Assembly: GCA_014843695.1 (NCBI GenBank)
Contig: CM026387.1
Span: 76,885,548 to 76,949,547, forward strand
Length of the DNA stretch: 64,000 nucleotides
Direction of reading: 5' to 3'
Source: Archivesica marissinica
Lineage: Eukaryota; Mollusca; Bivalvia; Venerida; Vesicomyidae
A model generated the notes under the pieces. It did no database searches. It had not been told where the DNA came from and was given only the letters and a program-made list of their open reading frames with translations. The first letter of the stretch is position 1. Each line of letters begins with the position of its first letter. A program made the translations under genes and the position numbers. Shown here one piece after another: positions 62,454-64,000 of the stretch.

Positions 62454-64000
62454 GTGGCGTAGCCAGGATTTTATTTTGGGGGGCCATACTGACCGAATGT
62501 CCGTCGTAGCCGGACGACCGAGTGCGGCGTAGCCGCGCGAGGTATAGAGGGGGGTTAGGGGGGTTCTTCCCCACTGAACATTTTGGAAACTAGATTACCG
62601 GAGAAGCGATCTGGAGGTGTTTCCGAATCAGAATCATACTCGAAAAATGTCATGACATTTCACAACAAAAATGGAAAATCAAATAATCAGGACACAATAC
62701 AAGCTCACAAATAGCAATATCCCCTTATCCTTGAACGTTCATGCGCAATTGAGAACAAGTCCTATAATTATATATACTTATACTAAGTCGCTCTTTATAT
62801 TCCTGATCAACTTTATATTTTCGTGAAAAAATGCATAATTATTTTACTATTACTACATAGTATGTATAGTTAGTACCTGAATGGAGAGTATCATGAGTAT
62901 GCGTGGTTAATTTCACAATTCGTATAAGTGATTCACCTGAGAAAGATCACATTGTTTTAACCGCGTTAAAAATCACTTGAAAACTAATCGACGGTTGGTT
63001 CGGCCGAATTCATCAATAACGTCACTATGAATTAGTGAAATGTCCTTGTTGATATAAAGATGGGCTAGGCCATTCAGTCTCTATTCGTGCATGGTGGACC
63101 GCAGATATGATTTTATCAATTTCAGAGCACTGAATGAGCGTTCACCTGTTGCGGTGGTCACCGGTAGAGTTTCGAAAATTCGCAGCAGTCTCGATGATGG
63201 GATAAGTCCCGAGAGTCGCCGCAACCGCCACGGCATTCACGACTCTTCGGAATCTCGATGGAATCACGGGTGGTCACCTGTCGGGCCCAGTACGCCTTCC
63301 AACGCAATACTTCCGCGTTCAGACACTCTATTGCTCTTGGAAGGAATGGGTGGTATAACTAGGCGGCTTCGAGGAGGTCGCCTGAGGCGTAATCATTGCA
63401 GTATGCTGGGAGTAGCAAACTGAGCACATAGGCTTTGGCACCGTGCAATCTGAATCGCTCATCGAGCTGGCTTATGCAGACGTCGAGATACGGGATGAAA
63501 ATCGAACGTCTGTAATAAACTTCTGGCGTGTCGGCCGGATGATTGGACCTCTGCGTCTGCCTGCCGGTCATTCTGGGCACGGTTATCCCTTCACCAAACA
63601 ATCCTTGTGCACGTCCGAAAATGTCCCCGAAGACTTGGTCGTCCGATCTCATCTGTTGCAGGACTTTGGCACAGTCCTGGACACTGTCCACTGCATGGTG
63701 AATGTCTTGAGCTGAGGCTTCACCGATAGTGGCTTCGTAATATCCAGCACCGAGAGGAGTACCTCTAGGGCAACCAAGAAGGTGCCATTGTCTATTGCTG
63801 AAGAGAATATTAGCGCCTTACCGACGCAATCAGCACGGGGCCATAGGCTTATGTTCTGTAGGGACACTTTGATAGCCGGTAACAGCTCTTTGAAGATCCG
63901 CACGGCTTCCTGGCGCTCCACCCATCTGGTGGTACAGTGGAGCTTCAGACGTGAATGGGCGGTCTCACTACACTCCTCCTGGATAGCTGCTTCAAGATTC
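62454..64000 (-). mobile_element. hAT-type DNA transposon, 3' part
   Basis: CAGTGGCGTAGCCAGGATTT at 62454 has the form of a hAT terminal repeat. The decayed transposase on the minus strand starts about 630 bp further on. The other end lies outside the window. Confidence 0.75.
63081..64000 (-). pseudogene. hAT transposase (P52rIPK/ZMYM-like), C-terminal part, broken
   Basis: Minus-strand words in order: RLKLHCTTRWVERQEAVRIF, VALEVLLSVLDITKPLSVK, DIHHAVDSVQDCAKVLQQM, DTPEVYYRRSIFIPYLDVCI and FETLPVTTATGERSFSALKL, ending STMHE and a stop (63081-63083). The last is the hAT dimerisation region. A frameshift near 63700, a stop at about 63359 and another frameshift near 63190 interrupt it. The N-terminal part is beyond the window. 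Confidence 0.9.

Noticed and set aside
63091..63715. Plus-strand frames of 110 and 90 codons
   Set aside because: Shadows of the broken hAT transposase on the minus strand.

Overview
The window is animal nuclear DNA: multi-exon genes with GT-AG introns, SINEs, LINE remnants, DNA transposons, one LTR retrotransposon and many minisatellites. I infer a mollusc, most likely a bivalve, from the combination of a multi-CTLD lectin, a Mab-21/cGAS-like gene with a TPR-like tail, and abundant tRNA-derived SINEs. The sequence alone does not prove the species. Two N runs (1-111 and 29559-30558) mark assembly gaps.

Layout. (1) 646-29131, + strand: seven exons that join in frame into 357 codons of a coiled-coil protein. 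They match the central part of the centrosomal/ciliary protein CEP290; both gene ends lie outside the window or in the gap. Its introns carry large tandem arrays, and several arrays contain copies of the exon's own splice site: 57 bp (donor), 80 bp (acceptor, about 33 copies) and 72 bp (in-frame exon end plus donor). The first intron holds a nearly intact Ty3/gypsy LTR retrotransposon (2614-9934, antisense) whose integrase lies before the reverse transcriptase, the order known from Gmr1-type elements. An intact tRNA-Thr gene lies at 22255-22327. (2) 30890-47659, + strand: ten exons that sum exactly to 571 codons including the stop. They encode the end of a Ly6/uPAR-type domain, a Ser/Thr/Ala-rich linker and three C-type lectin domains, two with an EPN sugar-binding motif. 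The signal peptide and first LU cysteines are probably in or near the gap. (3) 45.9-56.3 kb: a transposon graveyard with LINE ends, a hAT element (51993-53602, 8-bp target duplication) inside a LINE ORF1, and SINEs. (4) 57803-60089, + strand: an apparently single-exon Mab-21/cGAS-like nucleotidyltransferase gene with a TPR-like tail, interrupted by one stop and two frameshifts. (5) 61.0-64.0 kb: a decayed LINE and the end of a second hAT element with a broken transposase, both on the - strand.

The genes do not form one pathway. The lectin and the cGAS-like gene are both plausible innate-immunity genes, and CEP290 is a cilium gene. The strongest leads are the minisatellites that copy splice sites, the LU-mucin-CTLD3 architecture, and the IN-before-RT gypsy element. 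Homology calls come from remembered family features and were not checked against a database.
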